Source: Colius striatus (taxonomy: Eukaryota; Chordata; Aves; Coliiformes; Coliidae). From it: 64,000 bases of DNA. Where the stretch lies: NCBI RefSeq assembly GCF_028858725.1, contig NC_084764.1, forward strand, positions 21,193,501-21,257,500. The letters are read 5' to 3'. Position numbers and translations under genes: made by a program. This document shows, piece by piece, positions 37,501 to 46,800 of this stretch (the stretch's first letter is position 1; every line of letters starts with the position of its first letter). Under the pieces are notes generated by a model that was not told the DNA's origin, ran no database searches, and saw nothing but the letters and a program-made list of their open reading frames with translations.

Positions 37501-37764
37501 TTACTGTTTAGGCAGGCTACCGCTTGAGCAATAAGGTATGTGGAGTAGGAGGAGCAGGTATGTCTCTGTTGTTGAGAGTGATACTAACTGGACTGCTCTG
37601 ATTCTCTCACAGTAAGAAATCCATTTCCATTGAGACCTTATCCTCACTATCCACCTCAACGACCTGGATTTTTGCCTCCACCACCTCCTCCTGAAAACAG
37701 AAGTGAGCTGCCTCAGTCAAATCCATCAGCTGCAGAACCACCAGAAGCACAGCGGGAGGATTGA
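1636..37764 (+). CDS. MIA2: MIA2 (TALI/cTAGE5), ER exit site cargo receptor; 29 coding exons
   Basis: MIA2 belongs to the TANGO1 family. Its proteins sit at ER exit sites, capture bulky luminal cargo (lipoproteins, collagen) and bind Sec23/Sec24 and Sec12 on the cytosolic side. I traced 29 exons with consensus acceptors and GT donors; every phase agrees and the joined frame is 5361 nt (1786 residues), ending in TGA at 37762-37764. Order of parts: signal peptide (1 to about 22), MIA-type SH3 (about 30-118), acidic luminal domain (to about 976), membrane-associated segment (977-1004), transmembrane helix (about 1026-1045), coiled coils (about 1050-1469) and a proline-rich tail (1470-1786). As I recall, human MIA2 is about 1412 residues; the excess here is mostly in luminal exon 4. 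The start codon opens a hydrophobic leader followed by the conserved KKCGD-type SH3 start. An internal promoter gives a short isoform. MIA3, the paralogue, is less likely because coiled-coil and tail blocks match MIA2/cTAGE5 closely. Confidence 0.95.
1751..4944 (+). other. MIA2 introns 1-3
   Basis: The intronic stretches 1751-3140, 3275-4506 and 4594-4944 are AT-rich and hold no RNA gene, recognised transposon or convincing extra exon. Open frames seen here (for example the overlapping minus-strand frames at 2834-3092) are short and lack coding signals. Confidence 0.6.
4945..7327 (+). CDS. MIA2: MIA2 exon 4: large acidic luminal domain
   Basis: This single exon (2383 nt, about 794 codons) follows TTTTAG and is read in frame from exon 3; the fourth SH3-domain cysteine is at its start. 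It encodes an acidic, Ser/Glu-rich, probably disordered luminal region. Hydrophobic W/F-centred modules recur inside it: [12 protein letters not shown] (from 5269), [16 protein letters not shown] (from 5437), [15 protein letters not shown] (from 5629), [15 protein letters not shown] (from 6082), [15 protein letters not shown] (from 6268) and [16 protein letters not shown] (from 6502). RGRKIAV near 5360 matches a conserved block of human MIA2. The donor chosen is ATGGAAG|GTAAAA at 7327, which leaves the phase required by exon 5. If it is not used, translation runs 14 codons further to a stop at 7369-7371, giving a possible secreted or luminal short isoform. Confidence 0.88.
7440..9198 (+). pseudogene. 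Decayed coding-like tail of MIA2 exon 4
   Basis: The intron after exon 4 contains a series of coding-like open blocks in shifting frames, separated by stops. At 7440-7541, [18 protein letters not shown] resembles exon 4's [18 protein letters not shown] (about 6484-6540). Others are 7881-8000 ([15 protein letters not shown]), 8249-8365 ([15 protein letters not shown]), 8577-8813, a frame-shifted continuation at about 8766-8910 ([13 protein letters not shown]), and 8923-9198, which is open for 91 codons without a useful ATG. Composition is acidic and rich in Glu, Ser and Lys, as in exon 4. The likeliest reading is a formerly longer or tandemly duplicated luminal exon that has lost its frame. 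Chance open frames in AT-rich intron, or a rare alternative exon, remain possible. Confidence 0.45.
8047..8173 (+). repeat. GGAA/GAAA microsatellite
   Basis: A purine-only tract starts with AGGGAAAGAAGGAAAG, continues as about 14 uninterrupted GGAA/AAGG units and ends in AAAGAAAG and AAAGATAAAG variants. It lies in MIA2 intron 4, inside the decayed coding-like stretch. A shorter GGAA run is at about 10527-10548 in intron 6. Confidence 0.95.
9199..10032 (+). other. Remainder of MIA2 intron 4
   Basis: I see no gene, recognisable transposon or RNA here. The sequence is AT-rich and ends in the acceptor TTCGCAG of exon 5. Confidence 0.6.
10033..10460 (+). CDS. MIA2: MIA2 exons 5-6: end of luminal region and membrane-associated segment
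   Basis: Exon 5 is 10033-10242 (acceptor CGCAG, donor GTAAGT). It completes the Gly codon from exon 4 and encodes an acidic linker ending [12 protein letters not shown]. Exon 6 is 10375-10460 (donor GTAAGA) and encodes [20 protein letters not shown] then SAVMGIIKK, an amphipathic or hydrophobic stretch just before the true transmembrane helix. In TANGO1-family proteins a membrane-associated segment precedes the transmembrane helix, so this is the likely counterpart. Phases 1 and 0 fit both neighbours. Confidence 0.88.
10461..11640 (+). other. MIA2 intron 6, 5' part
   Basis: This AT-rich intron sequence lies before the internal CpG island. Apart from a short GGAA tract (about 10527-10548) and poly-A runs I see nothing functional. 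Confidence 0.55.
11988..11995 (-). promoter_or_regulatory. Candidate UPRE (XBP1/ATF6-type) element
   Basis: CCACGTCA on the + strand is the exact complement of TGACGTGG, the unfolded-protein-response element core bound by XBP1 and ATF6. It sits about 510 bp upstream of the internal MIA2 start codon. A UPR input would suit a component of the ER export machinery. An 8-bp match in a GC-rich island can arise by chance. Confidence 0.35.
12501..12614 (+). CDS. MIA2: MIA2 alternative first exon 1b (cTAGE5 isoform start)
   Basis: ATGGCTGCTGGCGGC begins a 38-codon exon ending GMALEEARR with donor AGG|GTGAGT at 12614. It joins exon 7 in phase 0, giving [19 protein letters not shown]. Human cTAGE5 has the same arrangement: a short GC-rich first exon ending in LEELRR followed by VVAALPEGMRP. 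The predicted protein is about 819 residues and lacks the SH3 and luminal domain but keeps the transmembrane helix, coiled coils and proline-rich tail, so it would act only on the cytosolic side (Sec12 and Sec23 binding). The start context CGGTAAGATGG has G at +4 and A at -2 to -3. Confidence 0.88.
13551..13682 (+). CDS. MIA2: MIA2 exon 7: transmembrane helix, shared by both isoforms
   Basis: The exon follows TTTTTCAG and ends at GTAAGT. It encodes [20 protein letters not shown] followed by a hydrophobic helix [18 protein letters not shown] and the basic/polar stop RSYQS. This is the TANGO1-family signature PEDMRPG.DLYG..W before the transmembrane span. It is the first exon common to the long (signal-peptide) and short (exon 1b) forms. 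Phase is 0 on both sides (44 codons). Confidence 0.95.
13683..20944 (+). other. Introns among MIA2 exons 7-14
   Basis: The longest gene-free stretches are 13683-15561, 16198-16914 and 17915-20944. I see no RNA gene or recognisable transposon in them. A 92-codon antisense open frame at 20104-19826 has no recognised homology and is not called. Confidence 0.5.
15562..28246 (+). CDS. MIA2: MIA2 exons 8-22: coiled-coil region
   Basis: Exons are 15562-15583 (a 22-nt micro-exon, VRSRLYVG), 15697-15785, 16126-16197, 16915-17025, 17334-17405, 17810-17914, 20945-21067, 21629-21752, 22513-22559, 22745-22835, 23564-23702, 25550-25651, 26910-26970, 27290-27325 and 28179-28246. Every phase agrees. They encode about 420 residues of heptad-rich coiled coil, including [20 protein letters not shown], the conserved [31 protein letters not shown] and ENAHNRQK. 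In cTAGE5/MIA2 this region mediates homo- and hetero-oligomerisation with TANGO1 and recruitment of Sec12. Exon 15 carries an acidic insert ([14 protein letters not shown]) between the two coiled-coil halves. The donor of exon 18 (AG|GTGCTG) is weak. Confidence 0.92.
21068..28178 (+). other. Introns among MIA2 exons 14-22
   Basis: Longer introns are 21068-21628, 21753-22512, 22836-23563, 23703-25549, 25652-26909, 26971-27289 and 27326-28178. A T20 run is at 21308-21327 and a short GT run is near 25765-25779. No other feature is supported. Confidence 0.5.
28579..28928 (-). mobile_element. CR1 LINE 3' fragment
   Basis: The segment starts CACAGAATCTTAAGGGTTGG, the reverse complement of the CR1 3' terminus, and continues through the typical GGAAGGGACCTT, CCAGTCCAACCCCC, CTGGGCAGCCTGTTCCAGTG and TATTTGTAAACATTAATGGC blocks. 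It is a 5'-truncated, non-coding CR1 copy in MIA2 intron 22, antisense to the gene. CR1 is the dominant LINE of birds. Confidence 0.92.
29256..37764 (+). CDS. MIA2: MIA2 exons 23-29: proline-rich COPII-binding tail
   Basis: Exons are 29256-29338, 29690-29821, 31687-31836, 33176-33307, 35089-35165, 35521-35746 and 37613-37764. Conserved blocks include [84 protein letters not shown] and [15 protein letters not shown]-containing tails of this family bind Sec23 at ER exit sites and recruit the inner COPII coat. The exon 28 donor is CTGCCGC|GTACGT; it leaves C, and exon 29 supplies TA to make a Leu codon ([11 protein letters not shown]), which aligns with the human FAMRN.YPPR region. Reading past the donor hits TAG two codons later. 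Stop TGA is at 37762-37764. Confidence 0.92.
29339..35520 (+). other. Introns among MIA2 exons 23-28
   Basis: Introns are 29339-29689, 29822-31686, 31837-33175, 33308-35088 and 35166-35520. I see no RNA gene or clear transposon. A poly-T/TTTACAG acceptor-like site near 30660-30677 is followed by a stop-rich sequence and is not called as an exon. Confidence 0.5.
35751..36908 (+). repeat. 33-bp minisatellite (35 copies) starting at the MIA2 exon 28 splice donor
   Basis: The unit is GTAGCACTGGGGATGACGGC followed by CGCTGCCGCGTAC, 33 bp. The first GTAGCACTGG is at 35751 and the 34th at 36840, exactly 33 x 33 bp later, so there is no indel across 34 copies; a 35th at 36876 follows after 36 bp. 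Most units contain the junction sequence CTGCCGC|GTACGTAG or a close variant, that is, a copy of the exon 28 end and its 5' splice site. About 11 central units are identical (about 36236-36590), while flanking units vary at a few sites (GATGAT/GATGAC, CACTGTTGCG, CGCTGCCGCA). The core unit has five CpGs and a TACGTA palindrome. The array lies within intron 28 and is not a CRISPR: there are no spacers. Confidence 0.97.
36909..37612 (+). other. MIA2 intron 28, 3' part
   Basis: Ordinary intron sequence lies after the minisatellite, ending in the acceptor ATTCTCTCACAG of exon 29. I see nothing else supportable. Confidence 0.6.
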
Positions 37765-38130
37765 TAGTCATGTGAACAACACACTGAACCCTTTCTGGCA
37801 TTGTCCCTTACATTAAGTAACTGTTGTTACTTAGATATATATATAAGCTACTTTGCTCAAATTGAAGCTTAATAGAAAATTCTCAGGATAGTATTTTGTA
37901 AATAAAGAATGAAATAATTATTAATTTTGTGAATACGTGATTTCCACTGTACAGTAGTCATTTTAATTTAAGTATTTCTAACTTGAGTATAAAATTAAAT
38001 CATGTGAACTGTATTTTAAAAGTCCAGCTGCTTTGTCCTTGTTGAGCTGTACAGGGAATCTCTGCATGCCAAAAGTGATGTTTGCTGCTTTACAAACAGA
38101 ATGTGAAAACAGATTGAGATGGTTAATAAA
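37765..38130 (+). other. MIA2: MIA2 3' UTR with two poly(A) signals
   Basis: AATAAA occurs at 37901-37906, about 140 bp after the stop, and again at 38125-38130. The first would give a very short 3' UTR and the second a longer one. Neither cleavage site can be confirmed from sequence alone. Confidence 0.65.
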
Positions 38131-41100
38131 AGTCTGCTGAAAATGAAGGCAATGTCACTGGTGCCACAGTACTAGAGGAAGCAGTTGAAGGGGAATTATT
38201 GTCACTCCCCACTACATACATACTCAGTTAATGACCTCAGAGGCAACCTGTCAGCTTTCACAGCTTCACAGAATGGCAGTTGTCCTTCCACTACATGGGG
38301 AGGGAACAGGAAGTGGAAATGCAAAGCAATGTTTTCCTCACTTTTCAGAACTGATAGTGGGGGTAGTGTTTCACTGAAGATGTGTTTTGCTGTGACAAGG
38401 AAGGAAGGAGTCATAGCAGTGTGATGCTTTGGCACCACCCAACCCTTGCCTTGGAAAATGTGTGGCTGCAGCAAACTAATATTAGGGGATTTTACTGTCT
38501 CAGCATGAATTCAGTTTATTAGTTCTCAGATTTTAACACTGGCTCCGGGAAGCTGCATAAGACAAAAAAACCCTTAAACAAAAACTTCCCAATTCCTTCA
38601 ACTCTGACTTAAATCCTGAGTGCTCTCTTATCAACAACATGGCCACTGAGGATGGTGCAGGAGCTTTCTGTAAGCACACTTATCCCAGCACACAGTGGAG
38701 GCAATTAAGACTGCAAGGCCAGGTGGAACTTCTTCCTTGTCTAGAACTAGCCCAGAAGCAAGTCTACCCTATACACTTGGCAAAATATCCCCAAAAGTGG
38801 TCAAGACCATGCTGCTGTGGCAAACATTTAAAAACCCCAAACAACTACATCATTTTAGACACAAATTGTGTGCACACACATCTTGCAGTGAGCACTAGGC
38901 TTCACAAAAAAAGAATTAAATTCAAGAAGCATGGTGAACTACAGCATTAATTATTCTGTGCCTATAAAAGCATTCCAGGCACTGGCTCCTTCCCCTCTTC
39001 CTGTAGGTTACTGTGTAACAGCCCTTACACCCTGCACTCACCAGCAGCCTGGGCCCAGCCGCTTCCCTCGGGGCACGGCCTGGCTGCGTTGGTGCTGATG
39101 GTTGTACAAACTTGAAAACCTTGTAAACTCAGGTGCACATTAGGTAAGGAACCTTCCACGATAAAGAAGGAAGCTCTGGACGAGCCCCTCTGCATGGTAG
39201 CAGCTGTGAGCAGTTCAGCACTGTTCCCATTCTCTGTCCACACACACAAAACCACATATTCAGCCTTTTGATATAAATGCAGCCACCACGCCCCATAATT
39301 AGAAGTTACCAAATAAAGCTCCAGCCCATTCTTTTTTTGTAGCTGCTCAGGTCAAGCCTGCCAAGAGAGCTTTTTCTTTTGCAGCTCAGCACTCCTAGGC
39401 TGAGCAGGATGTCCACAGGGCAGTACAGCTGCAGAACTCTTCCAGGGCTCATTCCCACAATTTCTTTATTCTCCTTTCTACTTTGAGTTTAGGTCTCAGC
39501 CTTTGTACTTGAGCTATTCAACAGCACTGACAAAAGCACCATCCCTGTTCAATTGTTTTAATGGCTGTTTAGCTGAATTCAGCTAAATTCACTGAGTTGT
39601 TTTCTAAAGGCTTTAAGTGTCCATGAAAGCTTTCACCTGGATTCTAAAAGCAATGACTTAATTTTACCTTCACTATCAGTCCTAGAGCCCACCACAACTG
39701 CTGTCACCTTGCCCCGTAGGTCAAACCAGGGGACAGCACACAAGACTTTCCTTTCATAACACTTCCACCCCCAGAACCCTTTTTTTTCCCTTCCCAGTTC
39801 ATCTTAAGGGTTACAAACTACAGAAGATGGTAACTGAGCAAATTTTCTGAGCAAATACAGTATTTTCTCTGTGTGGGTTAAATATTTTTTCTAGCTTCCA
39901 AGTTAACTGTCTGCAATAAACAATCCTTCCTCCACCCAAACAATCTACTGTATGCCCACAACCATCCTGGAAAGCTGCAGGCCAACCAAGGACTAAGCTA
40001 ATGCAGGATGAGATGTATGGATTAGATCATCCTGCAGGCAGAATGGAATAACTTCAGACTTCTTTTTTTCTCCAGTTTCAGCGCAAAGGTTTATCTGCAG
40101 ACAAGCATTTTGAAAGCAAGCTCAGAGTGGTGTGTTAGGAAGCAGGGTGCAGTAACCCCACAGCGTGTTTAACTGACAAGGGGCACACGTATGTAGGTGA
40201 GGGGGGGTCCACAGTTCCTGTTCCCCAAAACCAAAAGCAATCCCGTTTTAACAATTGAGGGCTAGTGCTCCAAGCTCCTGCTGCGAAATGCAGAGTGCAG
40301 CCACACTGCCTCTTCAGGAAAAATTAAGAGAAACAAACAAAAAAAAATTCCAACAGCATTTGGGATTAAGGAACCTCAAAGTAATTCCAGAGCTGGTAAA
40401 GTCCCACTCGGGCTGCCAGGGCACTTGCCTCATGAGGAGCGTCTTAGCTTCCTAACCTTGCCTCCCTTCATCCTGGTATCACTAGTTCAGATCATTGCTA
40501 AAAATGCAAGCAAACAACAAACCAACTTCTACTTATTTCTAAGGCATGAGAACACTCGGAGGTGTGTTCTGCCACACACGTGGGGCTTGTAGGACTCCCT
40601 CTGCTTGTGAGGCTGGAACAACTACCGTAACCTCTGGGTGTTAAGTCCTAGGTACAAACTCAACATACACGAGCCCTCCCCAGCCACTGGACTTCACACT
40701 GTAGGGAAAAGCACAGAGCTGGAGCCCTGGGACGGGACAGCCATCCGCAGAGCCCATTTCACAGGCTCTGCTGTAAGAGCAGGAAGCGAAAGAGCTGCAC
40801 CATAGCCAAGTGGCCTGTTTCTCATCTTAGAAGATTAATCAGAAACAGAGCGGAAAATAGGTTAGACTAACAAGAGCAACTCGTTTATGTAAATGAGTTA
40901 TGTCCCAACTGTGTTAAGGCAGGCAGTCAGCCAGAGAAACACAGCGGTCTGCAGAGACAAAACTAACATCCTACAACTCTCTTTAAACCAGAGGACACTG
41001 CATTTGCTTCAGAAAGTTGCACAGAAAAAGACAGAAATCTTGATCACCTTGAGAACAATTTTAAGGTCCAGATACTGCTGAACAATCCCTGTCAGATTTA

Positions 41101-41890
41101 ACTGCTATACAGACCTCCCTCCTGCTGCGAGGCCTTAGATGCACCACATCCCCTTATTGCACCTCACTGTAACATGAAAAGCTGCAACTGTGTTACCTTA
41201 TCTTTCTCACCTCCAGCATCTCCTCAGTAAGCTGGTAAAAGATCTTGCTTACCAAACCTGGGAGCTGGAGAAGCCTGCTCAGCCGAGCAGTGGTGCAGTT
41301 CACACCCTTGGCAGCAGCTTGCACAACCCCAAAACGGGGTTCAGAAGCTCGGACTGACCCCATGCTTGGCAGGCACAGAGCCAGCAGCCATCCCAGTTCT
41401 CAGCACACCGCCAGCCGCTCATCAGGCCTCTGCCCTTTCCCTTCAGAATGCGCAGCCGCATACCCTGAGCACAGATAAAAGGTCAAACCCAAGCAGTGCA
41501 GGTACTCAGAATCTATTTAATAGTGGGACACCAAAGAAGTACTATACATTTTTTTTTTGAGCACATTAGATTTTGATTTAAGCAATTGCAACCGATGCAG
41601 GAATTTCTCAAAAATAGTCTTCTATATTCTACAGTCCACAGTTTACTGTATCAGTCTAATACGTCATATCATGATATAGTTTGTGCTAACTGGTCTGATC
41701 TTTAGCAAAGCATCCTTCCCCTTCCTCCACCCCCCCGAAAAACGTTGACAAAGTTCAGCCAAATTAAAATACTTATTTTTGAATCTTTTGTTGACCTAAA
41801 CACAACGGGAGCTACCAGTTACACACAGCTTAGGAACGATGTTGCCTTGTAACTGTAAAAATCTTCATGCTGATACAACAAAATATCTTA
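38131..41890. other. Intergenic region between the 3' ends of MIA2 and FBXO33
   Basis: I find no gene, RNA or recognisable transposon in this 3.8-kb stretch. Open frames are below about 105 codons and show no conserved motif. Part of it could be distal 3' UTR of either gene. Confidence 0.5.
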
Positions 41891-41910
41891 TTTAGCGATA
41901 TTTTTAATGC

Positions 41911-41916
41911 TTTATT
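41911..41916 (-). terminator. FBXO33: Candidate poly(A) signal of FBXO33
   Basis: TTTATT on the + strand reads AATAAA on the FBXO33 strand (CCAATGAATAAAGC), 1.7 kb downstream of the stop codon. The sequence 41917-43615 would then be an FBXO33 3' UTR. Other A/T-rich variants occur nearby, so the cleavage site is not certain. Confidence 0.45.
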
Positions 41917-43615
41917 CATTGGTTAAAAGAATATACATTTAACATAAACCATACAACATCAGTCATCAGTTCAAACATTCAGCTGGTTTCCTTACATTTT
42001 CTGTCAGGAGTTTTTTTTTTTAATCTGATCACATTTATAAGATAAAATCTCACCACATCTGGCATTTACACACACTGTGCCAGTGGATTCACTCTACTGA
42101 TGTACATATAAAATCCGCATGGTATGTGCTCACTGGAGACAAAACAGCGCACACCTGTCAAAAGGTCATTTTAATATAAGATGGTAAAACCATTTGTAAA
42201 ACACATATAAACTTTTTCCATAAATAGAATCATATCTGGACATCTGTTGCATAAATTGTGTTTTCCAAAGCTTACAATATAGCAGCCAGGTCTCAGCACT
42301 GCTGGGCACCCACGTTGGCCACTTACTTTATTATTGCAGACTGTCCTTTAAACATTAAATGCACAACATTCGTACCACTTAAAACTGGGGTCAGGTGGAA
42401 GTCTCACAGAGACCACGTCTGTACCGCGGTTGCCCTGAAACAGTTAAATCGGCTTTTAAAGCCTCTCAGATATAACAAGATTTTAAAACATACTTCATGG
42501 AATGTTCTTCATGCATCATAGCAGCTCATACCTGTGATAGAACAAGCTTTGTATTTGTTTCCTTTCCTTCCTTTACATTCACTATTCACAGTGAAACAGG
42601 TGCATGTTTGTTAAGAGTTCTGAGGTTGCTGACTGAGCCACAGCACAGCTGTGTACCACAGGTCGAAATTCGACCTTATATATTACAATCTAGCAGTATC
42701 TGGCTGGCCAGAAGCTGGCCTGCCCCTGCCAGCATGTGGGCACTTCTTCGTTTTTAATCTATTCTTTGGCAGCTGACACAGGCGCTGACAGAGAAAATCC
42801 AGTGACTTGGTTGCAAGGGATTTCACGACTAACGTTTGTTTGCGGGTGTTTACCTTTCTACTGAAGTCTTCGCTGTTACGTTTTTACCTCATCGGAGTGC
42901 ACGTTCTTGCTTTTTACTTTCACACTTTGGCCCAAAGCTAACTTTTAAGGAAGACGACAGAACACGAGGATAACTGAGGAGGAGTTTGCAAAGAACCCGA
43001 AAGACTGCAGCTTAGGGAGTGACTGTAAGTGCAGGTATCTGAAAAGCTAACGTTTCACACCACTGCTTAACAGCTAAGGAAAGCTGAGGATGGCAGCTAG
43101 GCCACACCTCACGTGGAATCGAGCAAGGTGGGAGCCTGGCGATGAACAGCCCTGCATAGACTTCTCTTCCTTTAAGCCTAGGAAGCTGCGTGCCACCAGA
43201 GGAAGCACACAGGGACAGCACAGAAATCCATTGGGCTACGGGTGTGGGCATTAAAAAGCATTGGCTCCTGAGCACAGACCTCCGATAGAACAGTAAAATC
43301 GTTCAGGATGCAGTTACCGAGAAAAGCACAGTGAGCTGGCAGCCCCGGGCAGGCAGCCCTCGGCCGCGGCTCTGTGAGGCGAGTCCATTAACCGTGAAAG
43401 CCCTAAACACTGCCACTTTCAGCTTCTAAACCAATACCCGACTACGTTCTTTGATCAAGAAGTAGAATACACATATATAATTCTATATAGCTAATACTGA
43501 TTAAACACAGCACAAAAGGGGTTAATTCACACTACTGAGAGAAAAAAAAAACAAAACAAAACACCGTACTAGGACCCTACTTGCATATGTAACCACAGGA
43601 ATCGTAAATAGGGAG
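41917..43615 (-). other. FBXO33: Probable FBXO33 3' UTR
   Basis: This stretch lies between the FBXO33 stop codon and the nearest good AATAAA on the same strand. No other gene is supported. A long 3' UTR is expected for FBXO33, but its length here is inferred. Confidence 0.45.
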
Positions 43616-43887
43616 CTAAATGCCTTCACTGAAGCTCTGCATCTCTCTGTAGAAGTGACGGGTTGGCTCAGTGAAGACACTAAGCAGCTCGATGTCCATG
43701 ACTGCGTGCCAAGGGCGACCCAAGCCAAGAGATACTTGCTCAATGAGATTGTGTACTGGATCCACATCCTGATCTGCCAGCTCTCCTTGGTCGAAATCAA
43801 TGCTCTCTTCTGTCACCTCCAGAACTTTCAGGTCAGAGCCACGAAGACGAGCGATTGCTATAAGATTATGAGCCCAGACTGTGTAAC
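43616..43887 (-). CDS. FBXO33: FBXO33 exon 4 (C-terminus)
   Basis: The acceptor is CCTCCAG|GTTACAC. It encodes the end of the protein, from [16 protein letters not shown] through [19 protein letters not shown] to EMQSFSEGI and a TAG stop. It is nearly identical to human FBXO33. A 192-codon open frame on the opposite strand (43655-44233) is its shadow. Confidence 0.93.
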
Positions 43888-46800
43888 CTGGAGGGGGAAA
43901 CAAAGACAGTTGCTCAGTCATGCTATAGGGCATTTTTTTTCACCGAAGTACTTAATACCAGAACATCTCAACATCCTTCCCAACCTATTTTACCATCTTC
44001 CATCTGGCAGAATCCTGCTACTGCACAGTTGGGTTTTTTTGGGTCCAAGTGGTAAAGCTCCATTTCATATTCCAAATAAAGTACCAAAAATATTTCCGGT
44101 AGCTTGGCCAAGCTTCTCGACATCTCATTTTTTCACCATGTGTAGATGGAGATCTTTACTCCAAGTTCAGTTATATCTACAATTTCAAACATCGTGTGAT
44201 CTACTTTGCAGTATAAATAGAATGGAAAAATGAGTAATCAATTATTTTAAGTGAATTTAAAAAAGGGCTGTTCTAAAACTGTGCTTGTCCTGGTTTTGTT
44301 GCATTAGAGGCAGACTTAAAAAAAACAAACCTCAAAACAAGTGAAAAACTACCAACACACACACCCCAGAAGCCTCTCCTAGTAATGGGTGACACCGGTA
44401 CCAAAAAAAACCCCCAACAACTACAGACATATCATTACCTGAGATTAAACAGAATTACCAAGTTCCCCTCTCTTCCCAGCAGTGTGTACTGGCATCCTTC
44501 TGTAAAAACACCTACTCCCCAGTTACCTGTCAGTTTTTGGTACCCTGGCTAAGGCAAATGCTGGGCTTCACCAGATGCAAACCGCAGAGGATCTGGGAAC
44601 TCCCCTTTTTGAGACCTCTGCCAAGTCAGGCCTTCCACTGCTCAGGGAAAGGCTCATTTCTGCCTCCATCCTAATTCCCACAGGTGCTGAGGCTCTTGGC
44701 GAGATGCCCACTTAGATTGCAACGAAATCTGCATTCTGCCCAGTATCTGAACTGGGAAAGTTAAGCTGATGAGAAATATAGACTAACTGTGGTCTGGCCT
44801 TCTGCAACGCAGTGAATGTGATATATCTCAAAATAAGACAGCCAGTTGAAGAACAAAGAAACCTAGTGTCAAAGGAAGGAAGAAAGGAGAATTTTTCTTT
44901 CCGCTTTACTTTTTCCTACTCTTTGTTCTGTTTCATGTAAGCGTGTTGCTTTTGGAGGTTTTTAACTAAGAAGCCTGCACATGTCTGTATGGTTTCTTTC
45001 TGGCACATTAACCATTAGGACAGCATGAATTCCCACAATTTTCATCTGCTGATGCTTCACCTCCAGCACAACTGTCCACAGAAGATGAAGCATGACACTA
45101 AACTCAACAAAAATTCCACCTGTAGCAGGGCATTCCTCTGTCAAGAGACAAAAGAGCTCACAGCACCTTCCAGATATCTTGATTGTAAAGGAACTTAAAG
45201 AAATCCTTGACAGCAAGTGTGAGAATAAAGGGAATAACAACTGCAGTTCAGCCCAGTACCATCCTTGTGGGTCAGGTATACGGATGGCTTTTGCTGTAAC
45301 TTTTCATGGTCACATCCTCCATACTCTGGAACAAACAGGTTATTCTCAATTTAATCTTACTTTAAATTAAGTCTCCTTTCAGAAGTTTTTCCCAAAGTTT
45401 CAGTAACCTTCCAGCAGCGGAAAAGCCTCAGCCCAGCTAAGCATTCCCAGGAAACAGGGAATGATCTCCTTCCTACAAGTATCACTGAACAAACTCACCT
45501 TGGGCACACTGTAATTTGTTCTTCATTGCTATTAAAAACTTCAACTTCAGTTTTGCTCAGGGACAGACTAAAACTACAGAGCTCGTAGGTAACACAGTAT
45601 GTTTACAAGAGCTCGTAGGTAACACAGTATGTTTACAAGAGCTCGTAGGTAACACAGTATGTTTACAACATGACGTCTTGAAAATCCACATGAAGTGCCT
45701 TTCTCTAAAGGAGGAAAAAACGCAAAAAGGCTTCAGCCCTCAAAGATGGGCTGTGCTTTTTACTGTCAGTACCAGAGGAGACAACTCTGCCTATCCTACT
45801 GTCCCCATCCCAACCACGCTCTCCACACCCTTCCTTCTTTCTGCAAGAATGGATTTAATATCCTCCAGTCAGCCCTTCTCTGCTCTTGAAGAGGCTACCT
45901 TGGTGGAACAGATGACATTGCCTCCCACAAAGGACAGAAGGGACTGTCCTTAGGGTATGTTTTCCCCCTCCTCCTTTCATCAGTGAAAACAGGAAGACAA
46001 AATTATACTTGAATCAAAGCCTTTTCCAGAGCAAACCAATAGCAGAAGAGGGAAAACAAACAAACCAACCACCCGGAAAAAGTATTGGAAACTGAAGAAT
46101 AACCACTTCAGGAGACAGAAGAAACCGGAGCATTTACATATAAAGTGAATCACGGTACCATTTTATTCCTGAAGGAGGCTTGACAGTATCATGAAAAATG
46201 GAGCCAGAAACCATTCTTTGATAAACAAGCATGAGGCTAAGACACTGTTGAAACATCACAGCACTATAGATTTTCCCTCCTAGTCACATTCTTCTCACAG
46301 TTGCTACTCTGGAAGAAAGATGCTTATGCTACAGTGCCAGAGAGGTTCTATCCATAGCTTAAAAACAGATGAGGAGGTATTTGTAAGCACCTTAGTTCGC
46401 TTCTACTGTAAAGAGAGGAGAAAAGAAGGGAGAAGAACTGGAATCTCAGCATCAGAGCAAGGGTGGCATTTGGCCATCCCCTCCAGGTACACACAGCATC
46501 TCTCCAAAGAAAGACAACACCACAACAACCATTTGCAGGGGCAGAACGCGCTTTCTAGCAAATACAGCAGGACCTTCTGACTTCAACCAACAGAAATCTC
46601 ATTGTACAACCTTCACTGCTGAAGGACTGGAGATTTAACTCCTCCAAGCACTCCGAGGGAATGAATTCATTCGTATGCAATGCAATACAGAGTCATCACT
46701 TTACTCCCTCATGCAATGGGGAACTTGGTCTTGGCAAACTGATTCCAGCACTAACAAAAATAACTGTTCCACGTCATTTCAGTTTCAGACACTTTAAAAT

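Noticed and set aside
43655-44233. 192-codon plus-strand open frame
   Set aside because: Antisense to FBXO33 exon 4; no recognisable domain.
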